Shown here in pieces: positions 51,707 through 60,656 of a stretch of DNA of 64,000 nt (position 1 is the first letter of the stretch; the number at the start of each line of letters is the position of its first letter). This DNA comes from CBFFRJ01 sp963530515 (GTDB lineage Bacteria; Pseudomonadota; Gammaproteobacteria; Enterobacterales; Enterobacteriaceae), in NCBI GenBank assembly GCA_963530515.1, contig CAUSEC010000005.1, forward strand, positions 110,570 to 174,569, written 5' to 3'. The notes beneath the pieces are model-generated. The model worked only from the letters and a program-made list of their open reading frames with translations, was not told the DNA's origin and did not search any database. The translations under genes were made by a program, and so were the position numbers.

Positions 51707-52428
51707 AACGCCTGAGTTAACGCGGTGTAGCTGTCAGAGTAATGCTGATCTGCACCGCGAATCACCAGCCTGTCGGTGAAGCACTCGCCTGATGTGGGTG
51801 AGAAGGCCAGCATGACCCGGTGAGGCAATCGCACTTCATATTCGGTCACGTCAGTACGTAAACGCAGGTGCCAGCCCATGCCCAGTGCTTTCGCTGTAAA
51901 AGCTTCACTGACCTCCACCGGCAAAATCACGCAGAAAAAACCGTCTTCAGTAATGAGCGTCGCCGCGCATTCCAGCAGTGCGCTGTGGTCCAGAGTGGTG
52001 GTGTAGCGGGCCCGATCGCGCTGAGGCGTTGCGCACTCTACACCCTGCTCAAAATAGGGTGGATTACTGACTATCAGGTCGTAACGCGCCGTCTGCCCGG
52101 CAGCCCAGCTAATCACATCAGCTTGCTGAACCAGCAGTCGCGATGCCCATGGCGAAGCCTGAACGTTGTCTGCAGCCTGTGACGCCGCATCTTCATCCAG
52201 TTCAATAGCATCAATAACGACATTTTCGCTGGTACGCTGGGCAAGCATCAGTGAAATCAGGCCGCTTCCGGCACCCATATCAAGAATGCGTTTAGCGCGG
52301 GAGACGGGCGACCACGCACCGAGTAAGATACCATCGGTACCGACTTTCATGGCGCAACGATCGTGTGCAACGAAAAACTGTTTAAACGTGAAGCCATCAC
52401 GGCGCAATTGAGCCTTCGGCTGGGGCAT
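51691..52428 (-). CDS. trmN: TrmN, tRNA1(Val) adenine37-N6-methyltransferase
   Basis: The 245-residue SAM-dependent methyltransferase has motif I LDMGAGSGLISLMLAQ near 49-64 and the amino-methyltransferase motif NPPYFEQG near 122. It methylates N6 of A37 in tRNA-Val1. It diverges from srmB over 130 bp. Confidence 0.96.
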   Translation of the reverse strand: MPQPKAQLRRDGFTFKQFFVAHDRCAMKVGTDGILLGAWSPVSRAKRILDMGAGSGLISLMLAQRTSENVVIDAIELDEDAASQAADNVQASPWASRLLVQQADVISWAAGQTARYDLIVSNPPYFEQGVECATPQRDRARYTTTLDHSALLECAATLITEDGFFCVILPVEVSEAFTAKALGMGWHLRLRTDVTEYEVRLPHRVMLAFSPTSGECFTDRLVIRGADQHYSDSYTALTQAFYLFM

Positions 52429-52558
52429 CTTTACAACCTCTGTACGGAAACAGGCTTAGCATAGGGTAAAGCGAAGCGCTGGAAAAGTAATAAGCAGACA
52501 AACAGATGAAGATTGCAGCCGTAACGTCTATAATCAGCGCCCCACACAGAGGTAGATA

Positions 52559-53893
52559 ATGACTGTAACGACTTTTTCCGAACTTGAACTTGACGAAAGC
52601 CTTCTGGAATCACTCCAGGAAAAAGGCTTCACACGCCCGACCGCCATCCAGGCTGCCGCTATTCCGCCTGCGCTTGAGGGGCGTGATGTGCTCGGTTCCG
52701 CGCCAACAGGTACGGGGAAAACGGCGGCCTATTTGCTGCCTGCGTTGCAGCACCTGCTGGATTTTCCGCGTAAGAAATCTGGCCCGCCGCGTATCCTGAT
52801 CCTGACGCCAACCCGTGAGCTGGCAATGCAGGTTGCCGACCACGCGCGTGAACTGGCGAAGCATACTCATCTGGATATCGCGACCATCACCGGTGGTGTG
52901 GCGTATATGAACCACGCCGAAGTATTCAGTGAGAACCAGGATATCGTGGTCGCCACGACCGGGCGTTTGCTGCAATACATTAAAGAAGAGAATTTTGACT
53001 GCCGTGCTGTTGAGACGCTGATTCTGGATGAAGCGGACCGCATGCTCGACATGGGCTTTGCCCAGGATATCGAACACATCGCCGGTGAAACACGCTGGCG
53101 TAACCAAACCATGCTCTTCTCAGCAACGCTGGAAGGTGAAGCGATTAAAGACTTTGCCGAGCGTCTGCTTAAAGAGCCTGCAGAAGTCTCTGCGACGCCG
53201 TCCACCCGTGAACGCAAGAAAATTCACCAGTGGTATTACCGTGCCGATAACTACGAACACAAGCTTGCGTTGCTAAAGCACCTGCTGAAACAAGACGATG
53301 CAACGCGTACGATCGTTTTCGTCCGTAAACGTGAGCGAGTGCATGAGCTGGCCGCTCAACTGCGTTCCGCAGGCATCGACAACTGTTATCTTGAAGGCGA
53401 AATGCCGCAGGTGAAACGCACCGAGGGGATTAAACGTCTGACTGATGGTCGCGTTAATGTCCTTGTGGCCACTGACGTCGCGGCGCGCGGGATCGACATT
53501 CCTGAAGTAAGCCATGTGATTAACTTCGACATGCCGCGCAGCGGGGATACCTACCTCCACCGTATCGGTCGTACAGGGCGTGCAGGCCTTAAAGGTACGG
53601 CTATTTCGCTGGTGGAGGCGCATGACTATCTCCTGCTGCAGAAAGTGGGCCGCTACATAGAAGAGCCAGTAAAAGCACGCGTAATAGATGAACTGCGCCC
53701 AACGACACGCCCACCGAGTGAGAAAATGACCGGTAAGCCGTCCAAGAAAGTGCTCGCTAAACGCGAAGAGAAGAAACAGAAAGAAAAAGAGAAACCGCGC
53801 GTGAAAAATCGTCACCGTGATACCAAGAACATTGGTAAACGTCGTAAGCCAACTGCGGCAGCAACATCCGAACCGCCAAGTAGCGAAGAATAA
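52559..53893 (+). CDS. srmB: SrmB, DEAD-box RNA helicase
   Basis: The 444-residue helicase acts early in 50S assembly. Motifs are: Q motif with FTRPTAIQ (25-32), I APTGTGKT (about 49-56), DEAD in LILDEADRMLD, SAT, and VI HRIGRTGRAG. The C-terminus is a Lys/Arg/Glu-rich RNA-binding tail (about 385-444). It ends at a bidirectional terminator shared with grcA. Confidence 0.97.
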   Translation: MTVTTFSELELDESLLESLQEKGFTRPTAIQAAAIPPALEGRDVLGSAPTGTGKTAAYLLPALQHLLDFPRKKSGPPRILILTPTRELAMQVADHARELAKHTHLDIATITGGVAYMNHAEVFSENQDIVVATTGRLLQYIKEENFDCRAVETLILDEADRMLDMGFAQDIEHIAGETRWRNQTMLFSATLEGEAIKDFAERLLKEPAEVSATPSTRERKKIHQWYYRADNYEHKLALLKHLLKQDDATRTIVFVRKRERVHELAAQLRSAGIDNCYLEGEMPQVKRTEGIKRLTDGRVNVLVATDVAARGIDIPEVSHVINFDMPRSGDTYLHRIGRTGRAGLKGTAISLVEAHDYLLLQKVGRYIEEPVKARVIDELRPTTRPPSEKMTGKPSKKVLAKREEKKQKEKEKPRVKNRHRDTKNIGKRRKPTAAATSEPPSSEE

Positions 53894-53894
53894 A

Positions 53895-53921
53895 AAAACG
53901 CCGGGATAATCCCGGCGTTTT
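53895..53921. terminator. Bidirectional terminator between srmB and grcA
   Basis: AAAACGCCGGG (53895-53905) and CCCGGCGTTTT (53911-53921) form an 11-bp stem with loop ATAAT between the convergent genes, with A and T tracts on both sides. Confidence 0.92.
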
Positions 53922-53939
53922 CATTTCTGCAGTCTGAAA

Positions 53940-54323
53940 TTACAGGCTTTCAGTAAAGGTACGAGCGATAACGTCACGCTGCTGTTCTGGCGTCAGTGAA
54001 TTGAAACGCACGGCGTAACCAGAAACACGAATAGTCAGCTGCGGATATTTTTCCGGGTTTTCTACTGCATCCAGCAGTGTTTCGCGACGCAGTACGTTAA
54101 CGTTCAGGTGCTGACCACCTTCCACACGAACTTCCGGCTGTACTTCCATCGGAATTTCACGGTATTCGATTTCACCCAGTTTGCTCACGGCAACCACGTC
54201 ATCTTCGGCATAACCTGCTTTCGCACATACGCAACGTGCTTCGCCTTTTTCGTTATCGAGCAGCCAGAAAGAATTCAACAGTTCATCGTTAGCGGCTTTA
54301 GTTATCTGGATACCAGTAATCAT
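53940..54323 (-). CDS. grcA: GrcA, autonomous glycyl radical cofactor
   Basis: The 127-residue protein resembles the C-terminal end of pyruvate formate-lyase and repairs oxygen-damaged PFL. The radical glycine is Gly102 in RVSGYAVRFN. It is strongly induced without oxygen; two FNR sites upstream support this. Confidence 0.97.
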   Translation of the reverse strand: MITGIQITKAANDELLNSFWLLDNEKGEARCVCAKAGYAEDDVVAVSKLGEIEYREIPMEVQPEVRVEGGQHLNVNVLRRETLLDAVENPEKYPQLTIRVSGYAVRFNSLTPEQQRDVIARTFTESL

Positions 54324-54432
54324 GTTGTGCCTCCCTTAGGCATTATTTTTGACCTGGCCGGTTCGTTAGCGGCCAATTGGTAAAACCATTGTTGCTTGAG
54401 TGTATATATACCCTCCACCCAGCCCCGATTCT

Positions 54433-54499
54433 TTGATTAAAATCAAAGAAAACCACACACCAAACAAGGCGATGCATGGAATTTATTGTTTTACATCAA
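54433..54499 (-). promoter_or_regulatory. Two FNR sites upstream of grcA
   Basis: A perfect site TTGATTAAAATCAA lies at 54433-54446 and a one-mismatch site TTGTTTTACATCAA at 54486-54499. Their centres are 53 bp apart, the same as the -40.5 and -93.5 sites described for E. coli yfiD. A TATATATA -10 region is at 54403-54410. The rest of the 315-bp gap to ung is AT rich, without a recognised gene. Confidence 0.85.
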
Positions 54500-54638
54500 G
54501 TTACGCCAGGTGCTATTTATGGTTTTTTTAGTATTTTTCAAATTTTTTTAAATCGTCATACTCGTAAAACGCACCTGCATTTTGTTCCTGAGAAAGAAGC
54601 AGTTAAGCTAACGCGATGAAGAATCACTGGAGAGCGTC

Positions 54639-55328
54639 ATGACGACCTCATTAACCTGGCACGACGTGCTGGCGGAAGAAAAGCAGCAGCCCTACTTTAT
54701 TAACACGCTGAGCGCAGTCGCTGCGGAGCGGCAGTCAGGGAGTGTTATCTACCCACCGCAAAAAGATGTGTTTAACGCGTTTCGCTTTACGGAGCTTGGG
54801 CAGGTCAAAGTCGTGATTCTGGGGCAGGACCCCTACCATGGCCCGGATCAGGCCCACGGACTCTCGTTCTCTGTCCGCCCGGGTATTGGCATCCCCCCTT
54901 CTCTGCTGAACATGTATAAAGAGCTGGAGCAGTCGATTCCAGGTTTCACCCGTCCAGCACATGGCTATCTCGAAAGCTGGGCACATCAGGGCGTGCTGTT
55001 GCTCAATACCGTCCTCACCGTCCGCGCCGGGCAGGCGCATTCTCACGCCAGCCTGGGCTGGGAAACCTTTACGGATAAAGTCATTAGCCTCATCAATGAA
55101 CATCGAGAAGGCGTGGTCTTTTTATTATGGGGCGCGCATGCGCAGAAGAAAGGGGCAATCATTGATGGTAAACGCCATCACGTACTCAGAGCGCCGCACC
55201 CTTCGCCGCTGTCGGCTCACCGTGGCTTCTTTGGTTGCCGCCACTTTGTGCTGGCCAATGAATGGCTGGCAGAAAAAGGGGAAACACCGATCGACTGGAT
55301 GCCCGTTTTACCGGCAGAAAACGAGTAA
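54639..55328 (+). CDS. ung: Ung, uracil-DNA glycosylase
   Basis: The 229-residue enzyme removes uracil from DNA. The catalytic motif GQDPYHG has Asp64, and the C-terminal HPSPLSAHRGFFG loop carries the conserved His. GGAG precedes the ATG. It diverges from grcA and converges with yfiF at a shared terminator. Confidence 0.98.
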   Translation: MTTSLTWHDVLAEEKQQPYFINTLSAVAAERQSGSVIYPPQKDVFNAFRFTELGQVKVVILGQDPYHGPDQAHGLSFSVRPGIGIPPSLLNMYKELEQSIPGFTRPAHGYLESWAHQGVLLLNTVLTVRAGQAHSHASLGWETFTDKVISLINEHREGVVFLLWGAHAQKKGAIIDGKRHHVLRAPHPSPLSAHRGFFGCRHFVLANEWLAEKGETPIDWMPVLPAENE

Positions 55329-55329
55329 A

Positions 55330-55366
55330 AAAATGGCCCGGTAAGCTTTCACTTCCGGGCCATTTT
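55330..55366. terminator. Bidirectional terminator between ung and yfiF
   Basis: AAAATGGCCCGG (55330-55341) pairs with CCGGGCCATTTT (55355-55366) around a 13-nt loop, between convergent ung and yfiF. Confidence 0.9.
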
Positions 55367-55377
55367 AATAGCGATAG

Positions 55378-56457
55378 TTACGCTTTGTTCTGACGCCACC
55401 ATTCCGCGAGCAACACACCGGTCGCCACAGAAACATTCAGGCTTTCGACCTTGCCTGAACCATTGATGGAAACGCTCAAATCCGCGCTGTCGAGTGCTGC
55501 ATCAGACAGACCATCACGTTCCTGACCCAGCACCAGCACCATTTTCTTCGGCAGGGTTGCGCTGTACAGCGGTGTGCCTTTATGGCTGGACGTGGTCACG
55601 ATGGCATAACCGGCTTTACGGAAAGCGTCCAGCGCATCGATAAAGCTGTCGCCGGTAATGGCCTGCACGTGCTCAGCTCCCCCTTCCGCAGTACGGACTG
55701 CCGCACCGGATTCGATCACTGCAGCATCCTGCAACAGCACGCCTTTCACGCCGAAATGTGCGCAGCTACGCATCATCGCACCGAGGTTATGCGGGTTGCC
55801 GATGTCTTCCAGTGCCAGCACGCAATCTTCATCGCCTGCCTGAGACACCCACTGCTGGACGCTCGTACCGTTGCGTTTTTTGATCAGGAAGCAAACACCA
55901 CCGTGGTGTTCAGTGCCGGATGCTTTCGCCAGCTCAGCGTCATCAACCACGTGATAGGCTTTGCGGTTAGCTGCCATCCAGCGCAGCGCTTCTTTAAAGC
56001 GCGGGGTCACACTCTGCACAAACCAGGCGCGGACAATACAATCCGGGCGGCTGCTAAAGAGTGCCTGACAGGCATTTTCGCCGTAAACGCGTGTTTCTTC
56101 AGCACGCTGGCGACGAATGACCTCAGGATCGACAAAGCTTTTGCCACTGATACCGCCGTGATCGGCTTTCTCAGCTGCATCATCGAAAGGCGCGCGGGAC
56201 ACGGTGCGCCATGGGGAATCACTTTGTGGGCGGTCGCGGTCACGACCACGATCGTTGCTCCGCTCTTCGCGAGCAGGACGGCGACCACTGTTTTTCTCTT
56301 CGCGAGCGGGGCGACGGCCTGCGTCGGCACGAGACGATCCGCTGCGAGCAGGCCCTTTCCCGGTACGCGGGTTTTGGCTGCGTTTATCGGAATCATCATC
56401 ACTGCGGACATACATCACTTTGACTTTGCCGCTTTTGTTTTTCAGTTCATCGTTCAT
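55378..56457 (-). CDS. yfiF: YfiF, SpoU-family RNA 2'-O-methyltransferase
   Basis: The start MNDELKNKSGKVKVMYVRSD gives 359 residues. The first about 120 residues are a low-complexity Arg/Ser/Glu-rich region with repeated RRPAREE. A SpoU substrate-binding domain follows, then a SPOUT catalytic domain with DIGNPHNLGAMMRSCAHFG, LVLGQERDGLS and SLNVSVATGVLLAEW. The RNA target is not established in E. coli. Length varies from E. coli (345) mainly in the Arg-rich tract. Confidence 0.93.
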   Translation of the reverse strand: MNDELKNKSGKVKVMYVRSDDDSDKRSQNPRTGKGPARSGSSRADAGRRPAREEKNSGRRPAREERSNDRGRDRDRPQSDSPWRTVSRAPFDDAAEKADHGGISGKSFVDPEVIRRQRAEETRVYGENACQALFSSRPDCIVRAWFVQSVTPRFKEALRWMAANRKAYHVVDDAELAKASGTEHHGGVCFLIKKRNGTSVQQWVSQAGDEDCVLALEDIGNPHNLGAMMRSCAHFGVKGVLLQDAAVIESGAAVRTAEGGAEHVQAITGDSFIDALDAFRKAGYAIVTTSSHKGTPLYSATLPKKMVLVLGQERDGLSDAALDSADLSVSINGSGKVESLNVSVATGVLLAEWWRQNKA

Positions 56458-56661
56458 GCTTTTCTCCACCAGCGCTGCGCGAAGCGCGCAGATTACCTGA
56501 TGTGCTGGCGCTTAGCCATTAATTCGTTCAAAAGCTACTGACTATTATATTCATTGAATAAATCGCATTGTCGTTTAGAACCTCCTCATCGATAATGTGT
56601 AACATATTAGAAACATATCGGCGTTGTGCCATTCTGTACCCACGCTTCCCTGAGGTTAGTT

Positions 56662-57081
56662 ATGAATACCGTATGTGCAAGCTGCCAGGCGTTAAACCGC
56701 ATTCCTGCTGAACGAGTCAACGATGCCGCCAAATGCGGGCGTTGTGGACATGAGCTATTTGATGGCGACGTCATCAATGCAACAGGCGAGACGCTGGATA
56801 AGCTGCTGAAAGACGATCTGCCTGTCGTGGTCGACTTCTGGGCGCCCTGGTGCGGCCCCTGCAAGAGCTTCGCGCCGATTTTTGAAGATGTGGCGGAAGA
56901 GCGCAGCGGCAAAGTGCGCTTTGTGAAAGTGAATACCGAAGCTGAACGTGAGCTCAGCGCGCGTTTCCGCATTCGTAGCATCCCGACCATTATGCTGTTC
57001 AAGAACGGTGAAGTGGTGGACATGCTGAACGGTGCGGTGCCAAAAGCCCCGTTTGACAGCTGGCTGAACGAATCTCTCTGA
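56662..57081 (+). CDS. trxC: TrxC, thioredoxin 2
   Basis: The 139-residue protein has an N-terminal zinc finger (Cys5, Cys8, Cys25, Cys28) and a thioredoxin domain with active site WCGPC at 63-67. It reduces disulfides and is OxyR-regulated in E. coli. The start MNTVCASCQ is the conserved one; an upstream ATG-equivalent adds 12 unrelated residues. Confidence 0.97.
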   Translation: MNTVCASCQALNRIPAERVNDAAKCGRCGHELFDGDVINATGETLDKLLKDDLPVVVDFWAPWCGPCKSFAPIFEDVAEERSGKVRFVKVNTEAERELSARFRIRSIPTIMLFKNGEVVDMLNGAVPKAPFDSWLNESL

Positions 57082-57088
57082 CACACAG

Positions 57089-57109
57089 GGGGCACATCTC
57101 TTGTGCCCC
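57089..57109 (+). other. Hairpin after trxC
   Basis: GGGGCACA (57089-57096) and TGTGCCCC (57102-57109) form an 8-bp stem 7 bp past the trxC stop. The downstream sequence GATTTCAGC has only a weak T run, so termination is likely partial. Confidence 0.5.
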
Positions 57110-57150
57110 GATTTCAGCTCTGCGACAATGGCGTTTTTCGCGCAACTTTC

Positions 57151-57849
57151 ATGACTGATAACGCTGTTCTCCAACTTCGGGCGACTCGATTAGCCCGCTC
57201 AACCCGCCCCTTTCTTGCTCGCGGTAACAGGGTCATTCGCTGCCAGGGCTGCCTGCTGCCCAAAAAACGCTGTCTGTGCGATACGATTAAACCCGTGGCC
57301 GCCCGCAGCCGTTTCTGTCTGGTGATGTTTGACACCGAGCCCATGAAGCCCAGCAACACCGGAAGGCTGATCGCGGATATTCTGCCGGATACCCTCGCCT
57401 TTGAGTGGTCGCGCACCGAGCCACCACAGGCGCTGATAGAGTTATGCGCCAGCGATGAGTATCAGCCAATGGTGGTGTTTCCTGCGTCTTATGCCGGAAG
57501 TGAGCGCCAGGTTCTGACGGCTCCGGCTTTAGGAAAACCGCCGCTCTTTATTATGCTCGACGGTACCTGGACCGAAGCGCGCAAGATGTTTCGTAAAAGC
57601 CCGTACCTGGATGCACTGCCGGTTATCTCGGTCGATCTTTCACGCGTCTCCGCTTACCAGCTACGTGAAGCCCACGCGGTGGATCAATATTGCACCGCAG
57701 AAGTGGCCATTGCGCTGCTGGATATCGCGGGCGATGTACCAGCAGCGACCGGGCTGGGTGAGCATTTCAACCGCTTTCGCGAACGCTATCTTGCCGGAAA
57801 ACCTCATCATCCAGGACGTATCACAGCAGAAGATCCACAAAACGTTTAA
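57151..57849 (+). CDS. tapT: TapT, tRNA acp3U47 synthase (DTW domain)
   Basis: Starting at MTDNAVLQLR gives 232 residues, equal to E. coli YfiP. A Cys cluster CQGCLLPKKRCLC near 33-45 probably binds zinc, and the DTW-family motifs MKPSNTGRLI and DGTWTEARKM follow. TapT transfers the aminocarboxypropyl group of SAM to U47 of tRNAs. The gene lies 32 bp before patZ and is probably cotranscribed. Confidence 0.94.
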   Translation: MTDNAVLQLRATRLARSTRPFLARGNRVIRCQGCLLPKKRCLCDTIKPVAARSRFCLVMFDTEPMKPSNTGRLIADILPDTLAFEWSRTEPPQALIELCASDEYQPMVVFPASYAGSERQVLTAPALGKPPLFIMLDGTWTEARKMFRKSPYLDALPVISVDLSRVSAYQLREAHAVDQYCTAEVAIALLDIAGDVPAATGLGEHFNRFRERYLAGKPHHPGRITAEDPQNV

Positions 57850-57881
57850 AATCATCGGGTCACTCTTTTGCGGAGACCGTT

Positions 57882-60542
57882 ATGAGCCAACGAGGGCTGG
57901 AAGCGCTACTGCGTCCTAAGTCGATTGCGGTTATTGGCGCGTCAATGAAACCGGATCGTGCCGGTTACCTGATGATGCGCAATCTTTTGGCTGGCGGATT
58001 CGCCGGGCCGGTTCTGCCGGTCACGCCCACCTATAAGGCCGTGTTGGGCGTCCTGGCCTGGCCAGACGTTAGCCAGCTGCCGTACGTGCCGGACCTCGCC
58101 GTGCTGTGCACCCACGCAAAGCGCAATATTCCCCTGTTGGAAGAGCTGGGCAAAAAAGGCTGCAAAACCTGCATTATTTTATCTGCCCCACCCGAGCAGC
58201 ATGCAGCCCTGTTAGCCTGCGCCAGCCGCTATCAGATGCGCCTACTGGGCCCAAACAGTATGGGGCTCCTCGCCCCCTGGCAGGGTCTTAACGCGAGTTT
58301 TTCCCCGGTGCCGATTACCCGTGGCAAGCTGGCGTTTGTCTCGCAATCGGCGGCGGTATCCAACACCATCCTTGACTGGGCTCAACAACGTGAGATGGGC
58401 TTTTCCTACTTCATTGCGCTGGGCGACAGCCTGGATATTGATGTCGACGAGCTGCTCGACTTCCTCGCCCGCGACACAAAAACCAGCGCCATCCTGCTCT
58501 ATCTGGAGCATTTGAGCGACGCCCGCCGTTTTGTGTCCGCGGCACGAAGCGCTTCACGCAATAAACCGATTCTGGTCATCAAAAGTGGTCGTAGCCCGGA
58601 AGCACAGCGTCTTTTGCAAACGCCTGCGGGGCTGGATTTGGCGTGGGATGCTGCCATCCAGCGTGCCGGGCTGCTGCGCGTTCAGGATACTCACGAACTC
58701 TTTTCCGCCGTCGAAACCTTAAGCCATATGCGTCCGCTTCGCGGTGACCGGTTGATGATAATCAGTAACGGTGCCGCACCGGCGGCGTTAGCGCTTGATG
58801 AGCTATGGTCGCGTAATGGCAAGCTGGCCAAACTCAGCGAAGAGACGCTGGCGAAGCTGCATGAGGCGCTGCCGGATTACGTCAGCCCAGGCAATCCGCT
58901 CGACCTGCGGGATGACGCCAGTAATGAGCGTTACACGGCTGCACTGAACATTTTACTCGACAGCCAGGAGTACGACGCGCTGATGGTGATCCACTCGCCC
59001 AGTGCTGCGGCGCCGGGAAATGAGAGTGCCCAGGCGCTGATCAAGACGCTCAAGCTGCATCCTCGCGGCAAATTTATTACCGTGTTGACCAACTGGTGTG
59101 GTGAGTATTCATCGCTGGAAGCGCGGCGATTATTCAGCGAGGCCGGGCTACCGACCTATCGCACCCCGGAAGGCACCATCACCGCATTCATGCATATGGT
59201 TGAGTATCGCCGCAATCAGAAGCAACTGCGCGAAACGCCTGCCCTGCCCCTGCATTTGACCGCCAACACCGCCGGGGCGCACAACCTGCTACAACAGGCC
59301 ATTGCCGAAGGAGCGACGACGCTGGATACCCATGAAGTGCAGCCGATTCTGAGCGCCTGGGGCATTCAGACCTTGCCGACGTGGATTGCAGGTGACAGCG
59401 CGGAGGCCGTACAGATAGCCGGGCAAATTGGTTATCCGGTGGCGCTAAAATTGCGCTCGCCAGATATTCCCCACAAGTCTGAAGTACAGGGGGTCATGCT
59501 CTACTTACGCACTCCAATTGAGGTTCAGCAGGCGGCGGATGCCATTATCGACCGTGTCAAAATGAACTGGCCGCAGGCGCGAATCCACGGGCTCCAGGTC
59601 CAGAGCATGGCCAACCGTGCCGGGGCGCAGGAGCTTCGCGTGGTGGTGGAGCACGATCCGGTCTTTGGACCGATTATTATGCTGGGCGAAGGGGGCGTCG
59701 AGTGGCGCGCGCAGGATCAGGCTGCCGTTGCCCTGCCCCCACTCAATATGAACCTTGCCCGCTATCTGGTGATTCAGGCGATCAAGAATAAGAAGATCCG
59801 CGGCCGCAGTGCGCTGCGTACGCTGGATATCGCCGGTCTGAGCCAGTTTCTGGTTCAGGTCTCTAACCTTATCGTTAACTGCCCTGAGATTCAGCGGCTG
59901 GATATTCATCCGCTTCTGGTGTCAGGTAATGAATTTACCGCACTGGATGTCACCCTGACAGTGGCAGAGTACTCCGGCGAGGGTGAGAGTCGTCTGGCAA
60001 TTCGCCCTTATCCGCAACAGCTGGAAGAAGGCGTTATTCTCAAAAATAACGAAGCCTGCTTGTTCCGGCCTATCCTTCCCGAAGATGAACCGCAGCTGCA
60101 GCAGTTCATCTCCAGGGTCACGAAAGAAGATCTCTATTATCGCTACTTCAGCGAGATCAACGAATTTACCCATGACGATTTAGCGAACATGACGCAGATC
60201 GACTACGATCGGGAAATGGCGTTTGTCGCCGTGCGCCAGACGGGGGAGTATGAGGAAATTCTGGGAGTGACGCGTGCCATTTCCGACCCGGACAACATAG
60301 ATGCTGAATTTGCAGTGCTGGTGCGATCCGATTTGAAAGGTCTGGGGCTTGGACGGCGCTTACTGGAAAAGCTCATCAGTTATACGCGGGATCACGGACT
60401 TAAGCGGTTGAATGGTATTACTATGCCTAACAATCGCGGCATGATTACGCTTGCGAGAAAACTGGGATTCGACGTCGACATTCAGTTGGAAGATGGGATT
60501 GTGAGTTTGTCTTTAAATCTGGTGCCGACCGGTGAAACATAA
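57882..60542 (+). CDS. patZ: PatZ (Pka), protein lysine acetyltransferase
   Basis: The 886-residue protein has an inactive NDP-forming acyl-CoA synthetase region: CoA-binding domain (SIAVIGASMKPDRAGY, from about residue 13), succinyl-CoA ligase-like domains and an ATP-grasp domain (about 485-700). A C-terminal GNAT domain (about 730-880, VRSDLKGLGLGRRLLEKLI) follows. It acetylates lysines of enzymes such as acetyl-CoA synthetase, lowering activity. It matches E. coli YfiQ in length. Confidence 0.95.
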   Translation: MSQRGLEALLRPKSIAVIGASMKPDRAGYLMMRNLLAGGFAGPVLPVTPTYKAVLGVLAWPDVSQLPYVPDLAVLCTHAKRNIPLLEELGKKGCKTCIILSAPPEQHAALLACASRYQMRLLGPNSMGLLAPWQGLNASFSPVPITRGKLAFVSQSAAVSNTILDWAQQREMGFSYFIALGDSLDIDVDELLDFLARDTKTSAILLYLEHLSDARRFVSAARSASRNKPILVIKSGRSPEAQRLLQTPAGLDLAWDAAIQRAGLLRVQDTHELFSAVETLSHMRPLRGDRLMIISNGAAPAALALDELWSRNGKLAKLSEETLAKLHEALPDYVSPGNPLDLRDDASNERYTAALNILLDSQEYDALMVIHSPSAAAPGNESAQALIKTLKLHPRGKFITVLTNWCGEYSSLEARRLFSEAGLPTYRTPEGTITAFMHMVEYRRNQKQLRETPALPLHLTANTAGAHNLLQQAIAEGATTLDTHEVQPILSAWGIQTLPTWIAGDSAEAVQIAGQIGYPVALKLRSPDIPHKSEVQGVMLYLRTPIEVQQAADAIIDRVKMNWPQARIHGLQVQSMANRAGAQELRVVVEHDPVFGPIIMLGEGGVEWRAQDQAAVALPPLNMNLARYLVIQAIKNKKIRGRSALRTLDIAGLSQFLVQVSNLIVNCPEIQRLDIHPLLVSGNEFTALDVTLTVAEYSGEGESRLAIRPYPQQLEEGVILKNNEACLFRPILPEDEPQLQQFISRVTKEDLYYRYFSEINEFTHDDLANMTQIDYDREMAFVAVRQTGEYEEILGVTRAISDPDNIDAEFAVLVRSDLKGLGLGRRLLEKLISYTRDHGLKRLNGITMPNNRGMITLARKLGFDVDIQLEDGIVSLSLNLVPTGET

Positions 60543-60656
60543 GTAAGGTACTGGAAATGTTACCCACTTTACCTGGTACTGATGTTATCATCGTCCGCTT
60601 CTGTCGATTTCATCGTACAGAGGCCCTTTCAATAAACAGAGAAGATACGCACTGTG

